64,000 nt of DNA from Paraclostridium dentum (GTDB lineage: Bacteria; Bacillota; Clostridia; Peptostreptococcales; Peptostreptococcaceae). Positions 25,321-34,229 of this stretch are shown one piece after another. The stretch is taken from positions 51,676-115,675 of the forward strand of contig NZ_WIPK01000009.1 in the NCBI RefSeq assembly GCF_012922555.1, given 5' to 3'. A program made the translations under genes and the position numbers. The number at the start of each line of letters is the position of its first letter. Within the stretch, counting starts at the first letter, position 1. The notes beneath the pieces were generated by a model. That model worked only from the letters and a program-made list of their open reading frames with translations, had not been told where the DNA came from and did no database searches.

Positions 25321-27015
25321 CTACATATTCTTATCATTTATAGATTGTAAATATTCATCAATACTTTCAATAACACTACTTACACAACCTTTTTCAAAAG
25401 GAGATATTAAATTAGCATATTTAACAATATCTAAGAAAGACTTAGTTCCACCTATTCTACAAATATTTAGATAATCTTGCCATCCTTTAACTCTATCAAC
25501 TTGCATCTTCTTCCAGAATTGAAGTGCACAAATTTGAGCTAATGTATAGTCTATATAATAGAATGGATTTTTAAATATGTGGCCTTGCTTAAACCACCAT
25601 CCACCTCTTTCTAAGAAGTCATTGCCTTCATAATCCTTATGTGGTTGATATTTCTTTTCTAAATCTCTCCAAACTAATTTTCTTTCATCTTTTGTCATGT
25701 TTGGATTTTCATATATTATGTGTTGGAACTCATCTACTAAAACTCCGTAAGGTATAAACTTAATAGCACTACCTAAATGAACAAATTTATATTTATCAGT
25801 ATCTTCTTTAAAGAAAAGCTCCATCCAAGGCCAAGTTATAAATTCCATACTCATAGAATGTATTTCACAACTTTCGTATGTTGGGAAGTTTATATCTGGA
25901 ATTTCAATCCATCTTGACATATAAACTTGGAATGCATGTCCAGCTTCATGAGTTAAAACATCTATATCATCTGCTGTTGAATTAAAGTTTGAGAATATAA
26001 AAGGAGCCTTATATTCTGGTATATATGTACAATATCCTCCAGCACCTTTTCCTTTTTTAGTTTCTAAGTCCATTAATTCATGATCCATCATATATTTAAA
26101 GAACTCATCAGTTTCCTTAGAAAGCTCTGAGTACATTAAAATACCATTTTTCATTATAAAATCAGAGTCTCCTTTAGGTTTTGCATTTCCACTATTAAAC
26201 TCAAAGTTTTCATCAAAGTATCTAAATTGTTGAAGTCCTAATCTTTCCTTTTGTCTTTTATATAATTTATTTGCAACAGGTACTATATACTCACTAACTT
26301 GTTTTCTAAAGTTTTCAACCATTTCTGCATTATAATCAGTTCTTAACATTCTTATGTAGCCAAGTTCTACGAAATTTTCAAAACCTAGTTTTTTAGCCAT
26401 TTTATCTCTTACTTTTACTAGTTTATCAAATAAATCATCAAATTTTTTCTCATTTGCTTCAAAGAATCCATAATATGCTTGTGATGATTTTTCTCTTTCA
26501 TCTCTAAATGGAGATGTCATATAAGGCCCTAGTCCTGAAAGGTTTCTTTCTTCTCCATCAAAAGGTATTTTTGCAGATGCTAAAAGTTTAGTATATTCTG
26601 ATGCTAATTTGTTCTCTTCTTGTAACTCAGCTATTATTTCTTTAGAAAATGCCTGTAGAGAATAGTCTGCTATAGACATAAATTGCTTTCCTAGCTCTTG
26701 TGTAAGTTTATCTTTAAATTTTGAATTCACTAGAGCTTTATAAAATAATGAATTTAGCTCTTCATAATGAGGCCCATTTTCATCCCAATACTCTTTTTCT
26801 TTTGCATAAAATTCATCTTCAGTATTTATACTGTATCTTATAGAAACTAATGTTGCCATACTATCTATATGATTTCTTAGTTTATTAATCTCATCTATAT
26901 TTTTTCTAAGCTCATCATAATTTGTACTCGTTTCCATGTTTTTTACTAGATTTTTAAATTTATCTTTTATTTTTTCATAATTAGGTCTTTTGTATTTAAA
27001 ATCCTTAAATTTCAT
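25321..27015 (-). CDS. M3 family oligoendopeptidase
   Basis: This 564-residue cytoplasmic metallopeptidase of the M3 (PepF/thimet) family degrades short peptides. The zinc motif HEAGH is in DVLTHEAGHAFQVYM (about residue 355), and the third ligand region follows in ESCEIHSMSMEF. The late tyrosine block (FYYIDYTLAQICALQFW) is also typical. The start is the ATG after a short spacer from AGGTGAT. It stands alone and ends in two hairpins. Confidence 0.92.
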   Translation of the reverse strand: MKFKDFKYKRPNYEKIKDKFKNLVKNMETSTNYDELRKNIDEINKLRNHIDSMATLVSIRYSINTEDEFYAKEKEYWDENGPHYEELNSLFYKALVNSKFKDKLTQELGKQFMSIADYSLQAFSKEIIAELQEENKLASEYTKLLASAKIPFDGEERNLSGLGPYMTSPFRDEREKSSQAYYGFFEANEKKFDDLFDKLVKVRDKMAKKLGFENFVELGYIRMLRTDYNAEMVENFRKQVSEYIVPVANKLYKRQKERLGLQQFRYFDENFEFNSGNAKPKGDSDFIMKNGILMYSELSKETDEFFKYMMDHELMDLETKKGKGAGGYCTYIPEYKAPFIFSNFNSTADDIDVLTHEAGHAFQVYMSRWIEIPDINFPTYESCEIHSMSMEFITWPWMELFFKEDTDKYKFVHLGSAIKFIPYGVLVDEFQHIIYENPNMTKDERKLVWRDLEKKYQPHKDYEGNDFLERGGWWFKQGHIFKNPFYYIDYTLAQICALQFWKKMQVDRVKGWQDYLNICRIGGTKSFLDIVKYANLISPFEKGCVSSVIESIDEYLQSINDKNM

Positions 27016-27250
27016 TTTATCACCTCGTTATATATTATTTGTAGTTTTAGCTTATGTTAAAAGCTATAATTTATGTAAATTTTTACTAATTTATATCTTT
27101 AAACTTACTTTACTATACGTATAATTTAAAGTCAATTAGCCCACTATTCATTTAGTTTTTGTATTTTACTGCATCCTAAACTATTGATAAAATTTTGACT
27201 ATAATATAAACTGTACTTAACAAATTAAATTGATTTATTGGGAGGAATTT

Positions 27251-28060
27251 ATGTATAAACTAATCGCATTAGACATAGACGGTACATTACTAAATAGTGA
27301 AAAAAAAGTTACACAAGAGGTTTTTGATGCAATACAAAATGCAAAAGAAAAAGGTGTTAAAGTTGTATTATCAACTGGTAGACCACTTCCAGGGGTTCAA
27401 ACTTTATTAAAAGAATTAAAACTTAATGACGAAGAAAATTATGTTGTTACATTTAATGGTGGACTTGTTCAAGAAATTACTTCTCAAGATGTTATTTCTA
27501 ATATAGAAATGAGTCATGAAGATTTCGATTATATATATAATGAATTAGCTAAAAAACATGATATAAAAATTCATATAAACACTCCAGATTCTTTAGTTGT
27601 TCCTTATACAGAAGTTCCTAAATACAGTGTTCATGAATCTACACTTAATAACATTCCTGTTATTTGTATGGATGAAAAGGAAATTAATTCAGATTTAACA
27701 TTCTGTAAAGTTATGCTAGTTGATGAACCTGAAGTTATAGAAGATATCATAACTAAAATTCCACAAGAGTTCCATGATAAATACACTATAGTTCGTTCAG
27801 CTCCATTTTTCTTAGAATTTTTAAATAAAAAGGTTAACAAAGGTTCAGGATTACAAGCTCTATGTGATAAGTTAGGCATAGATCCGTCTGAAGTTATAGC
27901 TGTTGGAGATGAAGAAAATGACAGACATATGATTGAGTTTGCAGGACTTGGAGTTGCTATGGGCAATGCTAGAGATAGTATAAAAGAAATAGCTAATCAT
28001 GTTACTGAAACTAATAATAACCACGGTGTTGCTAAGGTTATATCTGACTTTATATTATAG
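27251..28060 (+). CDS. HAD-superfamily sugar-phosphatase-like hydrolase (Cof type)
   Basis: This 269-residue Cof-type HAD phosphatase has motif I (ALDIDGTLLN), motif II (VLSTGRP), motif III Lys, and motif IV (AVGDEENDRHMIEFAG). The inserted cap domain is the C2b type. The ATG at 27251 has GGGAGG 6 bases upstream; a longer in-frame start is unlikely. Substrates of this family are diverse phosphorylated sugars or cofactors and cannot be told here. It is one of the few plus-strand genes and ends in a hairpin shared with a convergent gene. Confidence 0.9.
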   Translation: MYKLIALDIDGTLLNSEKKVTQEVFDAIQNAKEKGVKVVLSTGRPLPGVQTLLKELKLNDEENYVVTFNGGLVQEITSQDVISNIEMSHEDFDYIYNELAKKHDIKIHINTPDSLVVPYTEVPKYSVHESTLNNIPVICMDEKEINSDLTFCKVMLVDEPEVIEDIITKIPQEFHDKYTIVRSAPFFLEFLNKKVNKGSGLQALCDKLGIDPSEVIAVGDEENDRHMIEFAGLGVAMGNARDSIKEIANHVTETNNNHGVAKVISDFIL

Positions 28061-28082
28061 ATTTTAAATTTATTTTAATATT

Positions 28083-28130
28083 GGTGAACTATATTAATGC
28101 TTAATTCAGCAGTAATTTAGTTCACCTTTT
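28083..28130 (+). terminator. terminator after the HAD hydrolase
   Basis: GGTGAACTA and TAGTTCACC form the outer stem with an inner TTAATGC/GCAGTAA pair, followed by TTTT. It lies between convergent genes. Confidence 0.75.
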
Positions 28131-28149
28131 CATTATAGTTAATATCAAT

Positions 28150-28683
28150 TTAAATTGTATTTATATCTAATCCAACATTTTCATCTAGACCTATAATTGG
28201 TATTTCTAAATTATTTTCCTTTAATGATTTTTCTAGTTCTTCAATAAATATCCCTTTTCCATCTATCATTTTTATATCACTTAATTTTTCGGATAAATTA
28301 TTACATCCACTTAACTCTCCAAACCAATTATCAGAGCTACAAGTTTTATTATATCCACAACTAGGACTTCCATCTATAGCTATTATAGCTTTAATTTTAT
28401 AGTTACTTGTAATATAGTTTTCAAATTGTTTTATGTATGGATCTAGCATAATCTTACATTGATTTCTATAAAATAAATTATCAAATTGTTCTTTTACATG
28501 TCCCCACCTTTTAATTCCATACATAACCATCTCAGGACAAGGTAATTGAATTATTCCATACCCACTACTTAAAATTTGTAAAGAAACATTATGTGACCCT
28601 TTATCATTAGATAGCCCTTCCACTTTAGAGTTACAATTTAATATACAGTGGCAAACAGCTACTATTTCCCTTTTTCTTTCCAT
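28150..28683 (-). CDS. TudS-related (DUF523-like) putative desulfidase
   Basis: This 177-residue protein of the DUF523/TudS superfamily has cysteines at the N-terminus (CHCILNCNSK), a central GSPSCGYN and further Cys in TCSSDNW. In the thiouracil desulfidase TudS, three Cys bind a [4Fe-4S] cluster that removes sulfur from the thio-base; the Cys here are at matching places. It faces away from an ECF-type S component gene about 180 bases away, a pairing I recall from C. difficile (CD3072/CD3073-type families). A thio-nucleobase or similar substrate is only inferred. Confidence 0.75.
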   Translation of the reverse strand: MERKREIVAVCHCILNCNSKVEGLSNDKGSHNVSLQILSSGYGIIQLPCPEMVMYGIKRWGHVKEQFDNLFYRNQCKIMLDPYIKQFENYITSNYKIKAIIAIDGSPSCGYNKTCSSDNWFGELSGCNNLSEKLSDIKMIDGKGIFIEELEKSLKENNLEIPIIGLDENVGLDINTI

Positions 28684-28859
28684 ATATATCTCCTTAATTT
28701 TATTAATATTTTCATAGTATCACAGTAAATAATTGGTGTGTTATAGATTTTTACTATTTTAGACAATTTACTTATAAATATTTCCGATTTCAAAAATTGA
28801 TAGTTTTGTATTATTATTAATTATGTACTAATAATTTAATTGCGGAGGAAATCGTAATC

Positions 28860-29426
28860 ATGAATACCAAAAAAATAACATTTAGCGCAATGTGTATATT
28901 AGTAAATATAGTTTTCGGTATGTTTGTCGGTATGTTAAACATTCCATTACTATTTTTAGATACCGTTGGAACAGTACTTGGGGCTGTTGTCCTTGGCCCT
29001 TTATGGGGAGCACTTATAGGGGGAGGAACAAATTTAGTCCTTGGTGTAATATCCGACCCTACAAATATACCATTTGCTTTAGTTAATATAGCACTAGGTG
29101 TTATAGTTGGATTTATAGCTAGAAAAAAATCATTTGGTTACAAAGAGGCTATACTTACAGGATTATTATTAGCTGTAGTTTGCCCTTTAATAGGAACACC
29201 TATTTCAATACTATTATTTGGAGGTTTAAGTGGAAGTGGAGCAGACTTATTGGTTGGATTTTTAGTTCAATCTGGACAAGAAATTTTTACAGCTGCTTTT
29301 ATCCCAAGAATTATTAGTAATATAGTAGATAAACCTTTATCTTGTATTTTAGTGGTTTATTTCTTAAGTAAAATGCCAAAAAACTTTATATCTCAGTTTT
29401 CTAAACAGACTTATAAAGTTTCATAA
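28860..29426 (+). CDS. ECF-type transporter S component, substrate unknown
   Basis: This 188-residue membrane protein has about five to six hydrophobic segments and an ECF-S fold pattern: ITFSAMCILVNIVFG at the start, then LDTVGTVLGAVVLGPLWGALIGGGTNLVLG. It lacks energising parts, so it must use a shared ECF module encoded elsewhere. The ribosome site is GGAGGAAA. It is divergently placed from the TudS-like gene, which suggests uptake of the compound that the enzyme processes. A terminator shared with the next convergent gene follows. Confidence 0.8.
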   Translation: MNTKKITFSAMCILVNIVFGMFVGMLNIPLLFLDTVGTVLGAVVLGPLWGALIGGGTNLVLGVISDPTNIPFALVNIALGVIVGFIARKKSFGYKEAILTGLLLAVVCPLIGTPISILLFGGLSGSGADLLVGFLVQSGQEIFTAAFIPRIISNIVDKPLSCILVVYFLSKMPKNFISQFSKQTYKVS

Positions 29427-29453
29427 TATAATAACCTTTTTAAAGCACTCTGT

Positions 29454-29494
29454 AAAAAAGGGTGTCGCATTAATATTTGCGACACCCTTTTTTC
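29454..29494. terminator. bidirectional terminator between ECF-S and CheW-CZB genes
   Basis: GGGTGTCGCA and TGCGACACCC form a strong stem with A-tract before and T-tract after, working for both convergent genes. Confidence 0.92.
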
Positions 29495-29508
29495 ATGTAA
29501 TCTTCTAT

Positions 29509-30318
29509 CTATTTATATAACTCAAATAATTTATCTTCTTTAATTAAAAATATATGTTCATCGATATCTTTAGTTTCTCCAATTGCAGAAATATATTTAG
29601 GTTGGTCAATTATAAAATTACTTTCTGAAGTTTCATTTTTTATAAAATTATCTACAGTTAAAATTTCATCTACTGCAAGACCTATAAATCTATTATTTTG
29701 CATAATTACAATTACCATATCATGATAATGATCTTTAAAAATGTCTTTTGTTTTATCTAATAATTCAATTACCTTTTCCATATATTGTTTTTCTGCTTTA
29801 TTAAGCAAATCTAGCAATTTTTTTTCCCTAATCTCTTCATTTTTTTCTTTTTTACATTTCTCAACTTCTATAGCTATCTCATGTAGTAAAGTGTGTGGTG
29901 AATCTATCTTTTTCATATGAAAATTTATACTTTGTATATCAGTTGAAAAATTATCATACCATTTACCAAATGCACATTGATGTGGATCTGTAGTTAAAGT
30001 AAATTCTCTATTTTCATTCACTGAATTTTTCAATTCATTTACCCACTTAATATGATCATTTTTTCTAATATCTATCACAGATTTAAAATATTCATATTCT
30101 TCTTCAGATGATTTACATCCAAATAAACTTCTCATACTCATAACTGGTACTATTTGATTTCTTAATTGCATAACCCCTAGTTCAAATTTTTCACTTTTTT
30201 GTATTGGAGTTATATTATCAGGAAACTCAGTTAATGCAATTGTAACGCTACTATCAATTGCATATAAATTATCAGCTACCCTAAATATAACATGAGGCAA
30301 TCTTTCTTCATTTATCAT
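29509..30318 (-). CDS. CheW-like protein with an inserted CZB zinc-binding domain
   Basis: This 269-residue cytoplasmic protein has a CheW/SH3-like fold split in two: the first part at residues about 1-75 (LGVMQLRNQIVPVMSMRSLFG) and the last at about 200-269 (IVIMQNNRFIGLAVDEIL). Between them lies a helical domain with the CZB signature HIKWVNEL, CAFGKWYDNF and HTLLHEIA, the His/Cys set that binds zinc in chemoreceptors and diguanylate cyclases. CZB domains sense zinc or hypochlorous acid through the Cys. No other chemotaxis gene is near. A role as a redox- or zinc-responsive coupling protein is inferred. Confidence 0.85.
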   Translation of the reverse strand: MINEERLPHVIFRVADNLYAIDSSVTIALTEFPDNITPIQKSEKFELGVMQLRNQIVPVMSMRSLFGCKSSEEEYEYFKSVIDIRKNDHIKWVNELKNSVNENREFTLTTDPHQCAFGKWYDNFSTDIQSINFHMKKIDSPHTLLHEIAIEVEKCKKEKNEEIREKKLLDLLNKAEKQYMEKVIELLDKTKDIFKDHYHDMVIVIMQNNRFIGLAVDEILTVDNFIKNETSESNFIIDQPKYISAIGETKDIDEHIFLIKEDKLFELYK

Positions 30319-30485
30319 CGTTAAATTCCCTTCCTTAAAATGATATAAACCCTATAAATTCTAATAATTTATTATTAAAATTGTAATTACAAATCATTAG
30401 CTTTCTAATTATACCAAATATTACCAATAACATTCTAGTCCTTTTGAGAATCTTTCTCACTTTTACATTTAATTTCTACTACACA

Positions 30486-30568
30486 AAGTGGGAGTGTATA
30501 TAAGTTTCGAAACATTTCAGGCTTTTTTACCATCCTGTTGTAAGAAACTTTTATATACACTCCCACTA
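30486..30568 (-). terminator. long 3' hairpin after the VanZ gene
   Basis: GTGGGAGTGTATATAA...GTTTC pairs with GAAAC...TTATATACACTCCCAC in a near-perfect stem of more than 20 bp. An inner CAGG/CCTG hairpin and an asymmetric loop sit at the top. There is only a weak T-run, so it may protect the 3' end rather than terminate. Confidence 0.7.
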
Positions 30569-30574
30569 AGTAAC

Positions 30575-31102
30575 CTATACAGCTTTACTATGTCTTTTAA
30601 ATATAAAGTTAAAGAACCCTCTAATACCTTTAAACACTATCACTATTACAAACAGTATTAAGATGCCTGTAAGAGCTCCTGATGAGTCTATAAGAACATC
30701 TTTCATGCTACCTACTCTTCCAGCTACCGCTAACTGTCTCATCTCATCATAATAAGCATATGATATACTTGCTATCATGGCTACAATGCTAGCTATGTAT
30801 ATTCTTCTACTAAGCGCATATATAAGTAAACTTATAGAAAATCCTATACCTGCATATACACTAAAATGAGCCATTTTTCTAACTATATACCCCTTATCTC
30901 CATACTGCTTAAGTTTGTCAAAAACTTTTTCTTTTACACTTATTATATTATGATCTTTTAAATTTACTTCTGATCTAATTTTATCAATTACATTAACAGC
31001 TGTATCAGATTGTTGTTTTGATACATTTCCTTCTTGACTAGAAAAATAATACATACCTCCCATAGTCATTACTACTAGTAGTAAGCATACTATTTTTTTC
31101 AT
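30575..31102 (-). CDS. VanZ family membrane protein
   Basis: This 175-residue protein has an N-terminal hydrophobic segment and three more after residue 80. It shows the VanZ pattern: YYFSSQ near the start, IVRKMAHFSVYAGIGF, YAYYDEMRQLAVAGRVGSMKDVLIDSSG. VanZ proteins give low-level teicoplanin resistance in enterococci, but most homologues have unknown roles at the envelope. It is monocistronic here. Confidence 0.88.
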   Translation of the reverse strand: MKKIVCLLLVVMTMGGMYYFSSQEGNVSKQQSDTAVNVIDKIRSEVNLKDHNIISVKEKVFDKLKQYGDKGYIVRKMAHFSVYAGIGFSISLLIYALSRRIYIASIVAMIASISYAYYDEMRQLAVAGRVGSMKDVLIDSSGALTGILILFVIVIVFKGIRGFFNFIFKRHSKAV

Positions 31103-31243
31103 ACCCCATCACCTGTCTTTCACAATATAGGCACAAGTTTAATATATACCTAAAAGTTTAATTTAGTGATAAATCACTTTTATAATAAGTAATTATTATA
31201 CTACAAATCTAAAAATAGTAAATGAATTTTATTTGAAGAATCA

Positions 31244-31277
31244 AAAGAAGCTCCCTGTTTAAGGTAGCTTCTTTTTT
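31244..31277 (-). terminator. terminator of the putative Sao operon
   Basis: AAGAAGCT and AGCTTCTT form a stem directly overlapping the downstream end of the MerB-like gene as extended through its UGA, followed by TTTT. Its position supports the longer reading frame. Confidence 0.8.
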
Positions 31278-31920
31278 AGCCTACATAAAATATGTCATAT
31301 GAAGCATCCATAGCTTCATTTATATCTAAGCAGTATATATCTTCATCATTTTCAAATCCATTTTCTTTTACCCATTCATCAAACTCATTCTTCGTCCAGA
31401 AGAAATTCATGATGTTTCAACAGTTTGCTGCCCAATTTTCGTGCTTATCCAAATTTAAATGAAGTACTCTTAAATCAGGATTATTTAAGCTTGTTATCTT
31501 CCCGTCCTTTATCGATATATTGATTTCATTTCCAGTTACATAACATCTAGATTTTATATCTATATCTTGATTAAAAGTGCATCTCCATCCCAGCGCATCT
31601 ATTGCACACATTGCATTAAATTCTCTTTTATCTTCTAATGTAACTCTATGCATAGTTGGGTGTGCTGATACTGGATATATAAAATTTATGTATCCATCAT
31701 CATCTACAACCATTATGTTTTTATCTATAAATAATTTTAGAGTTTCTTTTATATATTCTTTTTTTAAGTTTAGTTTATCTTCTAAAAAAACTACACTTTC
31801 ATCTAAGCTTACAGGTCTTTCTTTTTCTATTATCATATCCATAATCGATACTCTAATATTTTTTTGTATTTGATTTAAATTCCTATATTTATTGTTTTTC
31901 ATTTTAAATTTATACTCCAT
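31276..31920 (-). CDS. saoL: MerB-like organomercurial lyase homologue, candidate selenoprotein
   Basis: Read through the in-frame UGA at 31417-31419 (codon 168), the protein is 214 residues and ends at TAA just before a terminator. MerB breaks carbon-mercury bonds with Cys96, Asp99 and Cys159. Here CAIDAL gives the same Cys-x-x-Asp spacing, and the second cysteine region reads WAANCU-NIMNFFWTKNEFDEW, continuing in family-like sequence after the UGA. A TTCTTC/GAAGAA hairpin 12 bases after the UGA fits a SECIS. The start overlaps the ATPase gene by 11 bases; a second ATG 18 bases inside is also possible. The symbol follows a naming scheme I recall but could not verify. Confidence 0.82.
31388..31404 (-). 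promoter_or_regulatory. candidate bacterial SECIS hairpin in the MerB-like gene
   Basis: TTCTTC and GAAGAA close a TGGAC loop, starting 13 bases 3' of the in-frame UGA. Confidence 0.6.
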
Positions 31921-32662
31921 AACATGCTGATAATTTTTTTGTTAATCTATTTTTATATTCTAGATATTCTTCACTCTCTCGCTCTCTTGGCCTATCTAAA
32001 TCTATTTTTAAATCTTCTAATATACGCCCTTTATCTCTAGACATAACTACAACTCTATCGCTCATATATACCGCCTCATCTACATCATGAGTAACCATTA
32101 TTGCAGTTATCTTTTTTTTCATCCAAATATTTTCTAGTTCTTCTTGAAGATTTTGTCTCATTTGAAAATCAACCGCTCCTAAAGGCTCATCCATTAAAAG
32201 AACTTCTGGGTTACATGCCAGCGCTCTTATAACCGCGACCCTTTGTTTCATTCCCCCTGATAGCTGATGTGGATACATCTTTTCTTTTCCCTTTAAATCT
32301 GATATTGATAATAGTTCTTCTAATCTCTGTTCTCTTTCTTTTTTAGACATTTTTTGTTGCTTCATTGGAAATTCAACATTTCCTTTTACTGTTTTCCACG
32401 GAAATAATGCATAATTTTGAAACACAAATGCTCTATCTATACCTGGTTTATCTACTACGTTATTATCTAGTAAAACTTGACCGTTTTCACAAGTTTGAAA
32501 ACCTGCTATTATAGTTAATAATGTAGTTTTACCACAACCAGATGGACCTAGTAATGATACAAATTCCCCTTCTTTTATATCTAGGTTTATATCCTCTAAT
32601 ACTTTATGTTCTACTTTATTATTTATAAATGTTTTGCTTATATTGTCTATTTTTAGTTTCAT
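31910..32662 (-). CDS. saoA: ABC transporter ATPase of the putative Sao importer
   Basis: This 250-residue ATPase of the nitrate/sulfonate/taurine (SsuB/TauB) class has a Walker A GPSGCGKTT (about residue 39), the Q-loop VFQNYALFPWKTV, the signature LSGGMKQRVAV, the Walker B VLLMDEPLGAVD and the H-loop MVTHDVDEA. Its start codon overlaps the permease stop (TAATG) and its end overlaps the MerB-like gene. This tight coupling ties the lyase to the importer. The symbol is tentative. Confidence 0.9.
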   Translation of the reverse strand: MKLKIDNISKTFINNKVEHKVLEDINLDIKEGEFVSLLGPSGCGKTTLLTIIAGFQTCENGQVLLDNNVVDKPGIDRAFVFQNYALFPWKTVKGNVEFPMKQQKMSKKEREQRLEELLSISDLKGKEKMYPHQLSGGMKQRVAVIRALACNPEVLLMDEPLGAVDFQMRQNLQEELENIWMKKKITAIMVTHDVDEAVYMSDRVVVMSRDKGRILEDLKIDLDRPRERESEEYLEYKNRLTKKLSACYGV

Positions 32663-33468
32663 TAATTATCAAACCTCCATTTGCAAAGGCTCTTGTTTAT
32701 AAATTTTAATATTCTATCTATTATAAATCCTATTAATGCTGCAAATATCATAAGCCCAATTAAAAGTTCTGTATTCATCATTGTTTGAGCTTGTACCATA
32801 GAGTAACCGAGACCGGCACTCGTTGCTATAAACTCGGCTCAGATTACAGACATCCAACCAGTACTTATTGCAAGTCTCGCTCCAGTTAAAATATCTGGAA
32901 GAGCTGCTGGTAGCATTACATTAGTAAATATTACAAACGGAGATGCTCCCATACTTTTTGCTGCGTTATAATAATCTTTTGATATAGATCTAACTCCTTG
33001 AATTGTATTAAGGATTATAGGAAATACTCCTGCAAAAGCTATTAAGAATATTGTTGGTCCATCTCCTATACCAAACCATACTATAGTTAATGGAACCCAA
33101 GCCATTATAGGTACTTGTCTTGCTGAATCTACTACCGGAGAAAACACCTTCTCAAACGTTGATGAGAACCCCATAATAAGTCCTAGAGGAAGTCCAAATC
33201 CCATAGCATACATAAATCCCTTTAATACTCTTTGCATAGTAATTAGTACGTTTTTTACAATTTCAGGGTCTGTTATACATGTTATAAATCCATGAAACAC
33301 ATCCATTGGCATAGGAAGTAAAAGTGAGCTTCCTATCCTTTGTGCACTTATTTGCCATATTCCTATTATCACTATAAATAATAATATTTTATAAAATGCA
33401 TCTAAAAACTTTTTATTTAATCCTCTTTTTTTATTTATTTCTGTATTTGCAGAAACTTTAAATTCCAC
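32662..33468 (-). CDS. saoP: ABC transporter permease with selenocysteine, SsuC/TauC-like
   Basis: The frame starts at GTG (33466-33468, GGGGTGAG upstream) and reads through a UGA at 32839-32841 (codon 210) to a TAA that overlaps the ATPase start, giving 268 residues. Without the UGA the protein would lose its last transmembrane part. The context GWMSVIU-AEFIATSAGLGY is the conserved segment after the EAA loop (AAKSMGAS...MLPAALPDI), where SsuC-like permeases have an Ala-rich AAE stretch. A CCGAG/CTCGG stem flanks the region just after the UGA. Six membrane segments fit the family. A Sec inside a transport channel is very unusual. Symbol tentative. Confidence 0.82.
32807..32837 (-). promoter_or_regulatory. 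candidate bacterial SECIS hairpin in the permease gene
   Basis: CCGAG directly after the UGA pairs with CTCGG about 22 bases later, giving a stem with a large loop. Confidence 0.5.
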
Positions 33469-34229
33469 TTTTTAAACTCACCCCAAACTTCTTTTGATAT
33501 CTCTGTATCTGTATATTTTTCTAGTCCTTTTTTAAATAAGTTTTCATCATTTAATTCTTCTACACTTTGGTTATATAGTTTTATAAATTGAGTATATAAT
33601 TTATTTTGTTTAAATGATTTATTTACAACCATTACATATGTATCATAATCCTTATTTATTGCTGTAGAAAATTTTTTCCCATTTAAACTAAGTGCTTTTA
33701 TACTATCAATTACTATAGCATCTACTTTATCGCTTTCTAATGCATAAGCTAGTCCGCCACTTATAAAAGGCACTTCCTTTGCACTTTCATAATACTCTTT
33801 TACTAAATCAATTTGATAATTCCTATTTTGTGTAACTCCTACTTTTTTTATATTTTCGTTTTTAACTAAAAATACATCAGAGTTTTGGACTACAGTATCT
33901 ACAATTTCAAAATTTTTATCATACTCTACAAATTTTTTCGCCGCTTCCTTACAAATTATAGCCATATCTATTTGCTCTGAACTCAGAGCCCACTGCATAG
34001 TGCTCGCTCAACAATCATTTATAGAATATGACTCTATTAAATTTTCAATTTCAACATCTGTAAAATAATCTTTGTTTATCATATAATCAATGATAAAACC
34101 AGAGGTATCATCTGATACCCCTATTCTTATATTTCCATCTATTTTTTCAGTCTTAGGATTAAAAAATAATATTCCTAAGCTTCCTATTATAATAATTAAA
34201 CCTAAAATTATATTTTTAGTTTTGTCCAT
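33435..34229 (-). CDS. saoB: membrane-anchored substrate-binding protein with selenocysteine
   Basis: The frame reads through a UGA at 34008-34010 (codon 74) to give 264 residues. There is an N-terminal hydrophobic anchor (about residues 7-23) without a lipobox, and then an NMT1/SsuA-like fold. The Sec context is SINDCU-ASTMQWALSSEQIDMAIIC: the adjacent Cys-Sec pair lies in the ligand cleft, and the sequence after the UGA is typical binding-protein sequence. GAGC/GCTC with an inner ACT/AGT pair forms a hairpin just after the UGA. It overlaps the upstream binding-protein gene by 14 bases and the permease gene by 34. Symbol tentative. Confidence 0.83.
33986..34005 (-). promoter_or_regulatory. 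candidate bacterial SECIS hairpin in the binding-protein gene
   Basis: GAGC and ACT pair with AGT and GCTC around ATGC, starting 3 bases after the in-frame UGA. It is the clearest of the Sao-operon candidates. Confidence 0.6.

Noticed and set aside
33435-33998. Independent gene starting at an internal ATG (MQWALSS)
   Set aside because: It has no ribosome site and is the in-frame continuation of the binding protein after Sec.
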